64,000 nucleotides of DNA from Mycobacterium seoulense (GCF_010731595.1 NZ_AP022582.1:4836001-4900000); one strand, 5' to 3'. Positions 40,759 through 52,346 are shown, numbered from the stretch's first letter. Notes: generated by a model from the letters alone, not told the origin. Made by a program: numbers and translations.

Positions 40759-42258
40759 ATGAATAGCCGCGCGCGCAATCGACGTCAGCTGACCGGTGGC
40801 CGCCCCCGCAGGGCGGCCGCCTTGTTGTGGGCGGCGTCGTCCTGTGTGGCGGCGGCAATCGTGGTGGCGGGCTGTACATCCTTCGTCGGCGGGCGGGCGT
40901 TGTCCATGCTCAACGACCCGTTCCGGGTGGGCGGCCTGCCCGCGACGAACGGCCCGAGCGGGGTCCGCTCGAACGCGCCCGGCCCGACCGGCACGGTGGT
41001 CAACACCGACGACGGCGCGATCGACAAGTTGTCGTTGCTGTCGGTCAACGACATCGAGGAATATTGGCAGTCGGTGTACGGCCAATCGCTGAAGGGGGAC
41101 TTCGTCCCCGTCGGCAAGATGGTGTCGTACAACTCCAAAGATCCGGCCAGTCCCATCGTTTGCCGCAACGACACCTATAAGCTCGTCAACGCCTTCTACA
41201 CGTCGCGCTGCAACCTGATCGCCTGGGACCGTGGGGTGTTCATGCCCGTCGCCCAACGGTATTTCGGCGACATGTCGGTCAACGGTGTGCTGGCCCACGA
41301 ATTCGGTCACGCGCTGCAGACCATGGCGAAGCTGGTCACCCGGCGAGACCCCACCATCGTGCGCGAGCAGCAGGCCGACTGTTTCGCGGGCGTCTACCTG
41401 TTCTGGGTGGCCGACGGTAAGTCGCCGCGCTTCACGCTCAGCACCGCCGACGGGCTGGACCACGTGCTGGCGGGGATCATCACCACCCGGGATCCCGTAA
41501 TGGACAACGAAACCGAGAACGACGACGAGCACGGGTCGGCCCTGGACCGGATCGGCGCCTTCCAAATGGGTTTCATCGACGGCGCCTCGGCCTGTGCGGC
41601 GATCGACAAGCGAGAAATCGAGCAGCGCCGCGGCGACCTGCCCAACGCCCTGCGGGTCGACAGCAGCACCGGTAACCCGGAAACCGGCGAGGTGCCGATC
41701 GACCAGGACACCATGACGACCCTGATGGAACTCATGGGAAAGGTGTTCTCCCCGAAGAATCCCCCCGCGGTGTCCTACCAGCCCGCCGATTGCCCGGACG
41801 CCAAGCCCAGCCCGCCGGCGTCGTACTGCCCCGCCACCAACACGATCGTCATCGACCTGGCCAAGCTCGCGGTCATGGGCAAGGTCGCCGACGAGAACGA
41901 GCAGACCCTGCCGCAGGGCGACGACACCGCGCTGTCGGTCGTGATGTCGCGGTACGCGCTGGCCGTGCAGCACGAACGCGGGCTGGCCATGCAGAGCCCG
42001 TGGACCGCACTGCGCACCGCGTGCCTGACCGGTGTCGTGCATCGCAAGATGGCCGAGCCGATCGAGCTGTCGTCGCAGAAGGAACTCCTGCTCACGGCCG
42101 GTGATCTCGACGAAGCGGTGGCGGGGTTGCTCACCAACCACCTCGTCGCCAGTGACGCCGACGGCACCAGCGTGCCGGCCGGTTTCACCCGGATAGCGGC
42201 GTTTCGCGGCGGCGTGACGGGCAACATGGACGCCTGCTACTCCCGCTACCCGGGATGA
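40759..42258 (+). CDS. lpqM: Lipoprotein metalloprotease LpqM
   Basis: 499 residues. A basic N-terminus, a hydrophobic signal and the lipobox VVAGC (~residue 39) direct it to the cell surface. The zinc motif HEFGH (AHEFGHALQT, ~residue 178) with a downstream EQQADCFAG Glu/Asp site matches the neutral zinc metallopeptidase group. Length equals that of LpqM. M. smegmatis LpqM has been linked to conjugation; its role in this organism is unknown. It converges on the LLM oxidoreductase with only 16 nt between. Confidence 0.94.
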   Translation: MNSRARNRRQLTGGRPRRAAALLWAASSCVAAAIVVAGCTSFVGGRALSMLNDPFRVGGLPATNGPSGVRSNAPGPTGTVVNTDDGAIDKLSLLSVNDIEEYWQSVYGQSLKGDFVPVGKMVSYNSKDPASPIVCRNDTYKLVNAFYTSRCNLIAWDRGVFMPVAQRYFGDMSVNGVLAHEFGHALQTMAKLVTRRDPTIVREQQADCFAGVYLFWVADGKSPRFTLSTADGLDHVLAGIITTRDPVMDNETENDDEHGSALDRIGAFQMGFIDGASACAAIDKREIEQRRGDLPNALRVDSSTGNPETGEVPIDQDTMTTLMELMGKVFSPKNPPAVSYQPADCPDAKPSPPASYCPATNTIVIDLAKLAVMGKVADENEQTLPQGDDTALSVVMSRYALAVQHERGLAMQSPWTALRTACLTGVVHRKMAEPIELSSQKELLLTAGDLDEAVAGLLTNHLVASDADGTSVPAGFTRIAAFRGGVTGNMDACYSRYPG

Positions 42259-42274
42259 CGGGAACGTCGCGCTA

Positions 42275-43144
42275 TCAACCCATCTCGGCGAGCCTGGGCA
42301 CCACCTCGTCGCCGAGGCGGCGGATGAAGCCGACGGGATCGGGGTTTCCGGGGAACGGGCCGGCATTGACCATCTCGACGCCCAGTTCGGCGTAGCGCTC
42401 GACGGTCTTGAAGTACCCGTCGGGATCCTCGAAGGGATTGACGAAAAGGCCGACCGTCTTGCGGATTTCGCCCGGGTCCCGGCCGACCGTCTCGCAGTGG
42501 CGGTTCAGCACGTCGATCTTGTGCTGGAGTTCGTCGGCGTCACTCGTCGTGCTGTTCCAGATGTCGGCGTACTGCGCGACCAGGCGCAGCGTCTTTTTCT
42601 CGCCATCGCCGCCGATCAGGATCGGGGGGCGCCGAATCGGTTGCGGCTGACAGATCGTCTCGGCCAGCTGGTAATGCCTGCCCCCGTAGGGCCCGTCGTC
42701 GTCGCTCCACATCTGCCTGCAGATTTGCAGCGTTTCTTCGAGCATCTCGAAGCGCTCGCTCACCGGCGGATAGGGAAAGCCGAGGGCGGCGTGCTCGCGG
42801 TCGTACCAGGCCGCGCCGAGCCCCAGCATCGAGCGGCCCTGCGACAGCACGTCCAGCGTGGTGACCGCCTTGGCCAGCAATCCCGGATAGCGGTAGGTCA
42901 CCCCAGTGACCAGCAGGCTCAGGTCAATCGTGGTGGTCTGCCCCGCGAGGAAGCCCAGTGACGTGTAGCCCTCGAGGAACGGGTCCTCCGCGCGCCCCAT
43001 GGCTTCCATCTGGAAGAAGTGGTCGGCCAGCGTGAACAGCGTCGCCCCGCCCTGCTCGGCGGCCTTCGCCGCGTCGGCCAGGGTGGGGCCCAGCGCGGCC
43101 GGCTCGCCGGGTAGAAAGTCGATGAAGTGTATTGCCAGTTCCAT
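42275..43144 (-). CDS. LLM-class (F420-dependent) oxidoreductase
   Basis: 289 residues, luciferase-like TIM barrel: FTLADHFFQME, LVTGVTYRYPGLLAKAVTTLDVLSQGRSMLGLGAAWY, EETLQICRQMWSDDDGPYGGRHYQL and PILIGGDGEKKTLRLVAQYADIWN are typical F420-dependent family motifs. The substrate is unknown. Its start is 18 nt after the marR stop in the same direction, so it is likely the regulated gene of that regulator. Confidence 0.9.
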   Translation of the reverse strand: MELAIHFIDFLPGEPAALGPTLADAAKAAEQGGATLFTLADHFFQMEAMGRAEDPFLEGYTSLGFLAGQTTTIDLSLLVTGVTYRYPGLLAKAVTTLDVLSQGRSMLGLGAAWYDREHAALGFPYPPVSERFEMLEETLQICRQMWSDDDGPYGGRHYQLAETICQPQPIRRPPILIGGDGEKKTLRLVAQYADIWNSTTSDADELQHKIDVLNRHCETVGRDPGEIRKTVGLFVNPFEDPDGYFKTVERYAELGVEMVNAGPFPGNPDPVGFIRRLGDEVVPRLAEMG

Positions 43145-43162
43145 TGCGGCCCTTGCCCTCTC

Positions 43163-43597
43163 TTATTCGGTCAAGCGCTCGAGCAGCGTCAAGGCGTCGA
43201 GGATGACGCGACGCTCACGTTCGGAATACCGCTCGTGCATGGCGCGCGCCAGCCACTCCTCCCGGACCTGCCGGTTGCTCTCTGCGCGTCGCCGTCCCGC
43301 CGTGGTCAGCGAAATCAGTTGCCGCCGACCGTCTTCCGGGTCGGGCGTGCGCCCGATGAGCCCCCGCTGCTCGAGGGCGGCCACTATCGTGGCCATGGAC
43401 TGTGGACGTACCCGTTCGGCTGAGGCCAGGGCGCTCGCCGATGAGGCCCCCTCCTTCCAGAGCCGATTCAGCACCGCGGTCTGCGAGGGAGTCAGGTCCT
43501 CGTCGGTGGCGAGGTCCTTCAACTGGCGCCGCAGCCGGCTGAAGACCACCCGTAAGTCGCGGGCCGCCGTGGCCGCTGACTCGGTGATGCCGTCCAC
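43163..43597 (-). CDS. MarR-family transcriptional regulator
   Basis: 144 residues with the winged-helix core LTPSQTAVLNRLWKEGASSASALASAERVRPQSMATIVAALEQRGLIGRTPDPEDGRRQLISLTTAGRR, including the DxR-type wing (EDGRRQ). It is expected to act as a dimer released by a small ligand. GTG 43597 lies six bases after TAGGCT (43609-43604), a leaderless-type start, and a strong inverted repeat sits immediately upstream, so autoregulation is likely. It forms an operon with the LLM oxidoreductase. Confidence 0.93.
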   Translation of the reverse strand: MDGITESAATAARDLRVVFSRLRRQLKDLATDEDLTPSQTAVLNRLWKEGASSASALASAERVRPQSMATIVAALEQRGLIGRTPDPEDGRRQLISLTTAGRRRAESNRQVREEWLARAMHERYSERERRVILDALTLLERLTE

Positions 43598-43610
43598 GAC
43601 ACCAGCCTAG

Positions 43611-43648
43611 ATTAGACAGTCCAAACTGTCCAGTTCAAGCTGTCTAAT
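43611..43648 (-). promoter_or_regulatory. Composite inverted-repeat operator of the marR-LLM operon
   Basis: The outer arms ATTAGACAG (43611-43619) and CTGTCTAAT (43640-43648) are perfect. Nested inside is GACAGT-CCAA-ACTGTC (43615-43630). The half-site GACAG/CTGTC therefore occurs three times. The element abuts the -10 candidate TAGGCT (43604-43609, minus strand) and its right end overlaps the stop codon of the upstream hydrolase gene. Binding by the MarR protein encoded just downstream is inferred. Confidence 0.75.
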
Positions 43649-44263
43649 TGCGTCCGAGCAGTTGCAGCGCGGCGTCGACCGCCAGCGCGGGCACGTTCAG
43701 GGTCTTGGACCGCAGATCGTGTCGCGCCCCGGCGATTTCGACCACGGCCGTGGTTCCGGTGACCAGCGCGGCGGCCGCGCGCAGTTCGTCGGGCGTGCCG
43801 AAGGGGTCCGACGTCCCGTGCGTGAACACCGTCGGCACCCGGATGTCGGGCAGGTGCTCGGTGCGGGCCCGCTCCGGCTTTCCCGGCGGATGCACCGGAT
43901 ACGAGAACAGCGTCAGGAGGTCGACGGGCGCCTCGCGGGCCGCCACCACCATCGACGTCTGCCGTCCGCCGTAGGAATGCCCGCCCGCGATCAGCGGTCC
44001 ATCGGCGAGCTCGCGGCACAGCGTGATCGCCTCGACGATCCCGGCGCGGTCGGCGGCGGCCGAGCCCGACGGTGGTCCCGTGGGCCGGCGCCGCCGGTAG
44101 GGCAGGTTGTACCGGACCGCGAGCCAGCCGCGCCGCGCCCATTCGTCGCAAACCTGATGCAGCAGCGGCGAATCCCGGTTGCCACCGGCGCCATGGGTCA
44201 GCACCACCACGCCTGACGGCGACGCCTCCGGCCGGTGCGCGACGCCAGCTATCTCATCGAGGT

Positions 44264-44267
<4 letters not shown>
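43644..44267 (-). CDS. Alpha/beta-hydrolase of the KANL3/Tex30 type (Rv0421c-like)
   Basis: 207 residues. VVVLTHGAGGNRDSPLLHQVCDEWARRGW contains the oxyanion strand, GGHSYGGRQTS the Ser nucleophile, and FTHGTSDPFGTPDEL plus GARHDL provide the Asp and His. ATG 44267 overlaps the thiD stop by 4 nt, so it is co-translated with thiC-thiD. The substrate is unknown, and whether it serves thiamine metabolism is open. Confidence 0.88.
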
Positions 44268-46749
<2,482 letters not shown>

Positions 46750-46751
46750 TC

Positions 46752-46842
46752 ATCTCCCTACGCCGGCATTACCCGGTCAGGTTCGTACGGTCGACGGCCC
46801 CGAGCCGTCCTCTCAGCGCCTTCGATGTGCGCTCCCGCGTTG
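46752..46842 (-). ncRNA. TPP riboswitch (thi-box) upstream of thiC
   Basis: Read on the minus strand: GCGGGAGCGC (46839-46830), GGCGCTGAGAGGAC (46820-46807), ACCTGACCGGGTAATGCCGG (46782-46763) and CGTAGGGAG (46762-46754). These are the canonical P2, P3 and P4/P5 sequences of the thi-box. GGGAG overlaps the thiC Shine-Dalgarno 7 nt from the ATG, so translational control is expected. TAACGT (46868-46863) is the likely promoter -10. Confidence 0.94.
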
Positions 46843-46954
46843 TGTTGGATGGTCCGCACGCGACGTTACCCCCACACCGGACCACCCGGCAGGTGGGCGG
46901 GCCATTCGGCCAGGGCGGTAGCCGGTGATGCCCCCCTGGTGCGAGGATGCAAAC

Positions 46955-47662
46955 GTGCAAGAGCAAGGCGAAACGAACGGGGAGACACCGGCAGGGCCTC
47001 GCGGCCAACAGCTGAGCCCGACCGAGGCGATCGCCCGACATCTCAACGTGGGCACCTTCCGCTTCTGGTTCATCGGTGAGCGCTGGGAGTGGTCCGACGA
47101 GGTCGCCAGGATGCACGGCTACGAACCGGGGACCGTCGAGCCCACGACCAAGCTGTTGTTGTCGCACAAGCACCCCGACGACCGCGCGCACGTCCAGGAG
47201 GTCCTCGACTACGCCCTGCGGTCGGCGGAGTCGTTCTCCAGCCGGCACCGGTTCCTCGACACCGCCGGCAAGGTGCACGACGCGATCGTCGTGGCCGACC
47301 GCATGCACGACGAGTCGGGCGCCGTGGTGGGGACCGCCGGCTATTACATCGACCTCACCGACACCTTCGACGAGACCCGGCGGGAGGTGCTCGACGAGGC
47401 GCTCCCGGACCTCTTCGAAAGCCGCGCGGCGATCGAACAGGCCAAGGGCGTGCTGATGTTCGTCTACCGGGTCAGCGCCGACCAGGCCTTTCGCGTGCTG
47501 CAGTGGCGGTCCCAAGAGACCAACATGAAGCTGCGGGCGCTCGCCAGGCAACTGCTCGCCGACCTAGCAACCCTGGACGGTTCGACGGCCGCCGTCCAGA
47601 GCCAGTTCGACCACCTGCTGCTGACGGTGCACGAACGGGTGTCCGCCGAGTCCGCCGGGTAA
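46955..47662 (+). CDS. PAS-ANTAR signalling protein
   Basis: 235 residues from GTG 46955 (GAGG 8 nt upstream); GTG 46925/ATG 46928 are longer alternatives. A PAS fold (~25-135: GTFRFWFIGERWEWSDEVARMHGYEPG...LSHKHPDDRAHVQEVLDYAL...VVGTAGYYIDLTDTF) precedes a C-terminal ANTAR domain (~155-210: FESRAAIEQAKGVLMFVYRVSADQAFRVLQWRSQETNMKLRALARQLL). ANTAR domains bind dual-hairpin RNA and prevent termination, so this is probably a sensor-controlled antiterminator. It lies upstream of a STAS gene and a giant hybrid kinase, suggesting one signalling locus. Confidence 0.92.
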   Translation: MQEQGETNGETPAGPRGQQLSPTEAIARHLNVGTFRFWFIGERWEWSDEVARMHGYEPGTVEPTTKLLLSHKHPDDRAHVQEVLDYALRSAESFSSRHRFLDTAGKVHDAIVVADRMHDESGAVVGTAGYYIDLTDTFDETRREVLDEALPDLFESRAAIEQAKGVLMFVYRVSADQAFRVLQWRSQETNMKLRALARQLLADLATLDGSTAAVQSQFDHLLLTVHERVSAESAG

Positions 47663-47759
47663 CCAGGGGAATACGCGAACGCGGCTGCCCGCAAACAGTT
47701 AGTGTTCCTAGACGCTGGCGCATCCCGCGCGTCCCCATGAGCGGCGAAAGGCATCGAAG

Positions 47760-48116
47760 GTGTTGGCGGTGGAACACGAGGCACTCGAGGACGCTGTGGT
47801 CGTGCGCGTTAAGGGCGGCGTCGACTCCAGTACCGTCGATGAGGTAACCGCTCATCTGACCGCCGCGCTCAAGCTGGCCGAGACGCACCCGGCCCGGCTG
47901 GTCGTCGTCGACCTGCAAGCGGTCGACTTCTTCGGAAGCGCGGCGTTGAACGCCATGCTCGAGTGCCACGAGGCGGGCAAGGAAGCCGGCACGGCGGTCC
48001 GCCTGGTCGCAGACCACGACCAGGTGCTCCGACCGATCGAGGTGACCGAATTGGATCGGATCCTCGACATCTATCCCACGCTGCCCGAGGCGCTGCAGCG
48101 CAACCGACCGCAATGA
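47760..48116 (+). CDS. STAS-domain anti-anti-sigma factor
   Basis: 118 residues, one STAS domain. ARLVVVDLQAVDFFGSAALNAMLE carries the conserved Ser (S60) that is phosphorylated by RsbW-type kinases and dephosphorylated by SpoIIE-type phosphatases. GTG 47760 follows GAAAGG. Its stop overlaps the start of the hybrid kinase gene by 4 nt (ATGA), so it is very likely the partner of the RsbW and SpoIIE domains encoded there. Confidence 0.93.
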   Translation: MLAVEHEALEDAVVVRVKGGVDSSTVDEVTAHLTAALKLAETHPARLVVVDLQAVDFFGSAALNAMLECHEAGKEAGTAVRLVADHDQVLRPIEVTELDRILDIYPTLPEALQRNRPQ

Positions 48117-51100
48117 ACCCGGCGCTGCCGGCCGATCTGGCGGCTGCGGTCTCCTTGGGCGGTGAGATGGGTCGCCGGTTCGCCGAATTCGACTGGGACA
48201 CCCATCCATTGGGTTCGCCCCGGGACTGGTCGGCCGAGGTGCGGGCGGCGGTGGCGGTAGCGCTGACCTCGCGGTTTCCCATCGTGCTCTGGCTGCGGCC
48301 CGGGGATCTGTTCCTGATGTACAACGACGGCTACGCGCAGATACTGGCGGACAAACACCCGGCGGCCCTGGGTTGCCCGGCCAAGCAGGTGTGGTGGGAG
48401 ATCTGGCCGCAGATCTCCCCGATGCTCACCAGCGTGATCGACACCGGCGTCGCGACCTGGTCCGACGACCTGATGTTGCCGCTGATGACCGGCGGCGTGT
48501 CGCAGGAGCGCTACTTCACCTTCACCTACAGCCCCATCATCGGCGGCGACGGCGCGGTCACCGCCGTCTTCTGCGCGGTGATCGAAACGACCGACCGGGT
48601 ATTGAGCGAGCGGCGGCTCCACCTGCTCAACTCGGTGGCGGCCGCCGTGATGGACGCGCACACCGTCGACGACGCGGTGAGCAGCGCCGTCGCCGTGTGC
48701 GACGCGCAGCCACCGGATTTGCCGTTCATCGCCGTCTACGTGGCGGGCGCCGGGAAGGGGGCGCGCGACAGCACGCTGCGCGGGGCCACGCCCGCCGTTC
48801 GTTCGCTGCTGCCCGGTTCGCTGGCCGAGCTCACGGATTGGGACACGGCCCCACGCGCCCGCGCCGCGCGCGTCATCGGCCCGCTCGAGGACGTAATCCC
48901 GGGCATCACAGAGCTTTTCGGCGAGAACTGTCCCCGGCAGGCCCTGGTGCTGCCGCTCGGGGAAACCCCGGGCGGCGGGGCGGTGGTGATCGGGGTCAAC
49001 CCGCGGCGTCCCCTCGATGCGATGTACCGCGGCTTCTGTCAACTGCTCGCCGACCAGCTGTCCGCCGCGTTCGCCTCGGCGGTCTCCTACGAGCAGCAGC
49101 GGCAGCGGGCCGATGCGCTGGCCGAGATGGACCGGGCGAAGACCGCGTTCCTGACCAACGTCAGCCACGAGTTCCGCACCCCGCTGACGCTGCTGCTCGG
49201 GCCGCTCGACGATGCGCTGACCGAAGCGCCGCCGGGAAGCGTGCTGGCGGACCGGCTGAGCACGGCGGGCCGCAACGCGCGCCGCCTGCAGCGCCTGGTG
49301 GACTCGCTGCTCGACTTCTCCCGCATCGAGGCCGGCCGTGCGAACGCGAGGTTGGAGTGCACCGACGTCGGCGCGCTGACCGCCCACATCGCGTCGTCTT
49401 TCACCGAGCTCTGCCACCGGGCGGGGCTCGAGCTCGTCGTGGACTGCTCGCCGGTGCTGGCCGACGTCGACCCGGGCATGTGGGAGACGATCATCTTGAA
49501 CCTGCTGTCGAACGCGGTCAAATACACTCTGCGGGGCTCGATTTCGGTCGAGGTGCGCGCCGAATCCGGGCACTGCGTCGTCGCCATGCGCGACACCGGA
49601 GTGGGGATCGCCGCCGAGGATCTGGACCGCCTGTTCGACCGCTTCTACCGGGCCGACAACTTTCGCGGCCGCAGCGTCGAGGGCACCGGGATCGGGCTCT
49701 CGCTGGTGCGCGGGCTGGTCGAGCTGCACAGCGGGACCGTGGAGATCGACAGCGAATTGGACCGCGGGACGACGGTGACCGTGCGGCTGCCGCAATCCGC
49801 CGGCACGGCGGCCGGTCGCTCACCGGCGGGCCCGCTGGACGAGAGCAACCCGTACGTGGCGGAGGCCAGTCAATGGCTAACTCCCGTTCCGGGCCGGGAC
49901 GGGTCGACCGCCGCACCCGAGAGGTCGCGGCCGCTGGTGTTGATCGCCGACGACAACGCCGACATGCGACACCATCTCGACCGGGTGCTGTCGGCCCAAT
50001 GGGAGACCGTCCTCGCCGCGGACGGGGAGTCGGCCCTCGCGGCGACCCGGACCTTGCGCCCGGACGCGGTCGTCACCGACGTCATGATGCCGGGCATCGA
50101 CGGTTTCGGACTGGTGGCGGCCATCCGGGCCGACCCGGAGTTGGCGGCCACACCGGTCCTCATGCTGTCCGCCAGGGCCGGGCCCGAGGCGGTCGACGAG
50201 GGCTACGCCGGTGGGGCCGACGACTACCTGCCCAAGCCGTTTCGTTCCCAGGAGCTCGTCGACCGGGTGAGGTCGCGGCTGTCCGCGGTGGCCCGCGAGC
50301 GCGATCGCCAGCGTTTGGCCGCCTCCGATCTGGTGCAGCTCGACTCCGCGCTGCAGGCCACCGACTCGGTCGCCGGGATCTTGGACGCGTTGCTGGAATC
50401 CTCGTTCGGCTCAGCCGACGCCGCCTCGGTCACCATCGGCGTCCTCGACGGCGAACGCCACATCCGGTTCGAATACTCCGGCCACCTGCCCGGCGAGCTG
50501 CGCGACCGCTACCACGTGACCGAGCTCGACTCGCCGGTGGTGGGGGCCGACGTCGTGCGCACCGGCGAGTCGATGGTCATCACCGACACGTTCAACCTGC
50601 CCCCGCGCTACGAGCACGCGGTGCAGGACACCGCCGGCAGCGTCCGCGCGTGCGTCGCCCACCCGTTGCGCGACCACTCGGGCCGCGTCGTCGGGGTGCT
50701 GGGCCTGCTGTGGCCCACGCCGCGCCAGTTCGATGCCGCCGAACTCGATGCGTTCGGTCGCATGGCCGAGCTGACGTCCTCGGCCCTGGACCGGGTCCGC
50801 GTGATGGAGCGCGAGCACCGCATCGCGGTTGACTTCCAGGAGCATCTGCTGGATCTGGACCGGGGATCGACGGCCGCGGTCGTGGCCGCCGTGTATGAGC
50901 CCGCCGGTGAGACGATGCGGGTCGGCGGCGACTGGTATTCGGTCACCCCGCTGGATCGCGGCGGCCGGGTCGCGATCTCGGTGGGCGACGTCGTCGGACA
51001 CGGGTTGGCCGCCGCAATCGTGATGAGCAGGCTGCGCGCCGCGGTGGCCGCCTCGGCCCTGACCGCGGGCGAACCGGGCGCGGTGCTGGGGGCGCTGGAC

Positions 51101-51958
51101 CGGTACGGGGCCAGCGTCGCGGGGGCGCGCTGCGCGACCGTGGCCTACGCCCTCGTCGCGACCGAGCCGGACACCGGCCGCGCCACCGTCACCTACAGCT
51201 GCGCCGGGCACCCCTATCCCCTGCTGGTCTTCCCCGATCATCGCGCGGTGTTCCTGACGTCCGGGCGGCGTCTCCCGGTCGCCATCAAGGAACACGATGC
51301 GCAAAGCTATCCGCCCGACGCCACCGCGACGGCGGAGATGCCCCCGGGGAGCCTGATTCTGCTGTACACCGATGGCCTCGTCGAGCGTGCCGGCGAGACG
51401 CTCGACGACGGTCTCGCGCGCCTCCAGGCCGCGGCCGCCGACTGCGCCGACCTGCCGGTCGAGACGGTCTGCACCGAGCTGCTGTCCCGGATGGCGCCGC
51501 GCACCGGTTACCGCGACGACGTCGTCGTGCTCGCGCTGCGGCCGAGCCACCGGGCCCCGCGCAGCTTCGCCACCGTGGTGACGGCCGCACCGAAGCAGAT
51601 TCCCGTCGCGCGCGAGCGGCTACGCGAATGGCTGGCCGGCCTAGACGTCGCCCCGAAGCGCGAACTGGACATCCTGCTGGCGACCGGCGAAGCCGTGACC
51701 AACGCGATCGAGCACGGCAGCGACGGCGAGCCGCGCCGCACCGTCTCCGTGGAGGCCTTCGTGCGCCGGCAGACGATCGCGGTCACGGTGAGCGACACCG
51801 GGCGGTGGGTGGGGGATTCCTCGGCCAGCCTGCGCAGCAGGCGCCGCGGCCGCGGGCTTTCCCTGATCGGTGGGCTGGCCGATCACGTCGACACGCTCCG
51901 CACGCCGGCGGGCACCCGGGTCACGTTGCGGTTCGACCAGGCCGTCGCGACCGGTTAG
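48113..51958 (+). CDS. Giant hybrid sensor: PAS-GAF-histidine kinase-receiver-GAF-SpoIIE phosphatase-RsbW kinase
   Basis: 1281 residues, no membrane segment. By position: PAS (~20-165), GAF (~170-330), HisKA with NVSHEFRTPLTLLLGPL (phospho-His ~351), HATPase with NLLSNAVKYT, DTGVGIA and GTGIGLSLV (~400-540), receiver (~608-730: ADDN, acceptor Asp in TDVMMPG ~656, LSARAG, LPKPF), second GAF (~740-900), PP2C/SpoIIE (~915-1140: GGDWYSV, GDVVGHGLAAA, LYTDGLVERAGE, YRDDVVVLAL) and RsbW-type HATPase (~1150-1281: GEAVTNAIEHGSDG, DTGRWVG, RGRGLSLIGGLADHVD). Every catalytic motif appears intact. It likely converts a His-Asp phosphorelay into STAS phosphorylation control. The M. tuberculosis partner-switch protein Rv1364c has a simpler PAS-SpoIIE-RsbW-STAS plan. 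Confidence 0.94.
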   Translation: MNPALPADLAAAVSLGGEMGRRFAEFDWDTHPLGSPRDWSAEVRAAVAVALTSRFPIVLWLRPGDLFLMYNDGYAQILADKHPAALGCPAKQVWWEIWPQISPMLTSVIDTGVATWSDDLMLPLMTGGVSQERYFTFTYSPIIGGDGAVTAVFCAVIETTDRVLSERRLHLLNSVAAAVMDAHTVDDAVSSAVAVCDAQPPDLPFIAVYVAGAGKGARDSTLRGATPAVRSLLPGSLAELTDWDTAPRARAARVIGPLEDVIPGITELFGENCPRQALVLPLGETPGGGAVVIGVNPRRPLDAMYRGFCQLLADQLSAAFASAVSYEQQRQRADALAEMDRAKTAFLTNVSHEFRTPLTLLLGPLDDALTEAPPGSVLADRLSTAGRNARRLQRLVDSLLDFSRIEAGRANARLECTDVGALTAHIASSFTELCHRAGLELVVDCSPVLADVDPGMWETIILNLLSNAVKYTLRGSISVEVRAESGHCVVAMRDTGVGIAAEDLDRLFDRFYRADNFRGRSVEGTGIGLSLVRGLVELHSGTVEIDSELDRGTTVTVRLPQSAGTAAGRSPAGPLDESNPYVAEASQWLTPVPGRDGSTAAPERSRPLVLIADDNADMRHHLDRVLSAQWETVLAADGESALAATRTLRPDAVVTDVMMPGIDGFGLVAAIRADPELAATPVLMLSARAGPEAVDEGYAGGADDYLPKPFRSQELVDRVRSRLSAVARERDRQRLAASDLVQLDSALQATDSVAGILDALLESSFGSADAASVTIGVLDGERHIRFEYSGHLPGELRDRYHVTELDSPVVGADVVRTGESMVITDTFNLPPRYEHAVQDTAGSVRACVAHPLRDHSGRVVGVLGLLWPTPRQFDAAELDAFGRMAELTSSALDRVRVMEREHRIAVDFQEHLLDLDRGSTAAVVAAVYEPAGETMRVGGDWYSVTPLDRGGRVAISVGDVVGHGLAAAIVMSRLRAAVAASALTAGEPGAVLGALDRYGASVAGARCATVAYALVATEPDTGRATVTYSCAGHPYPLLVFPDHRAVFLTSGRRLPVAIKEHDAQSYPPDATATAEMPPGSLILLYTDGLVERAGETLDDGLARLQAAAADCADLPVETVCTELLSRMAPRTGYRDDVVVLALRPSHRAPRSFATVVTAAPKQIPVARERLREWLAGLDVAPKRELDILLATGEAVTNAIEHGSDGEPRRTVSVEAFVRRQTIAVTVSDTGRWVGDSSASLRSRRRGRGLSLIGGLADHVDTLRTPAGTRVTLRFDQAVATG

Positions 51959-51964
51959 GCCACG

Positions 51965-52240
51965 CTAGGCCTCTTCCATGGCCTCGCCCAGCTCTTCCAG
52001 CAGCTTGTTGTGGTGGTTGCTCGCCAGCAAGTGTCCGGCGGCGATGACCACGGCCACCGGCCAGTCGATGAGTTCGAGGGCCGCCAGGGCGGCCAGGCCC
52101 CCGAAATAGGCCAGCTGCTCGGGCCGGGGAATCTCCATCTGGCCGATCACCGGAACGTTCACGACGAACGTCTCGCCCTCGCGGATCTTGTCCACCGCCT
52201 CGCGCTGCGATGTCCCCCTGCGCGACTTCTTTTCCGCCAT
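51965..52240 (-). CDS. Small membrane protein (Rv0424c-like)
   Basis: 91 residues from ATG 52240 (another ATG, 52243, precedes it directly). A basic N-terminus, a beta-type segment GETFVVNVPVIGQMEIPRPEQLAYFGG, a hydrophobic stretch (LAALAALELIDWPVAVVIAAGHLLA) and an acidic C-terminal helix. It matches Rv0424c in length and place next to ctpH. The segment IDWPVAVVIAAGHLL is echoed by VEWPVLLAVGGGALLL in the Rv0426c-like protein beyond ctpH, hinting at a shared domain. Function is unknown. Confidence 0.8.
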   Translation of the reverse strand: MAEKKSRRGTSQREAVDKIREGETFVVNVPVIGQMEIPRPEQLAYFGGLAALAALELIDWPVAVVIAAGHLLASNHHNKLLEELGEAMEEA

Positions 52241-52346
52241 CATTTGCCTTTCAGTAACGAAGGGTTTGCCGACCCGCCGGGTGCCGCGGCCACCGTCGGA
52301 CTTATGTCGACGTTGACCGACACCGGGGGCGATCCGCTGGTTTCAT

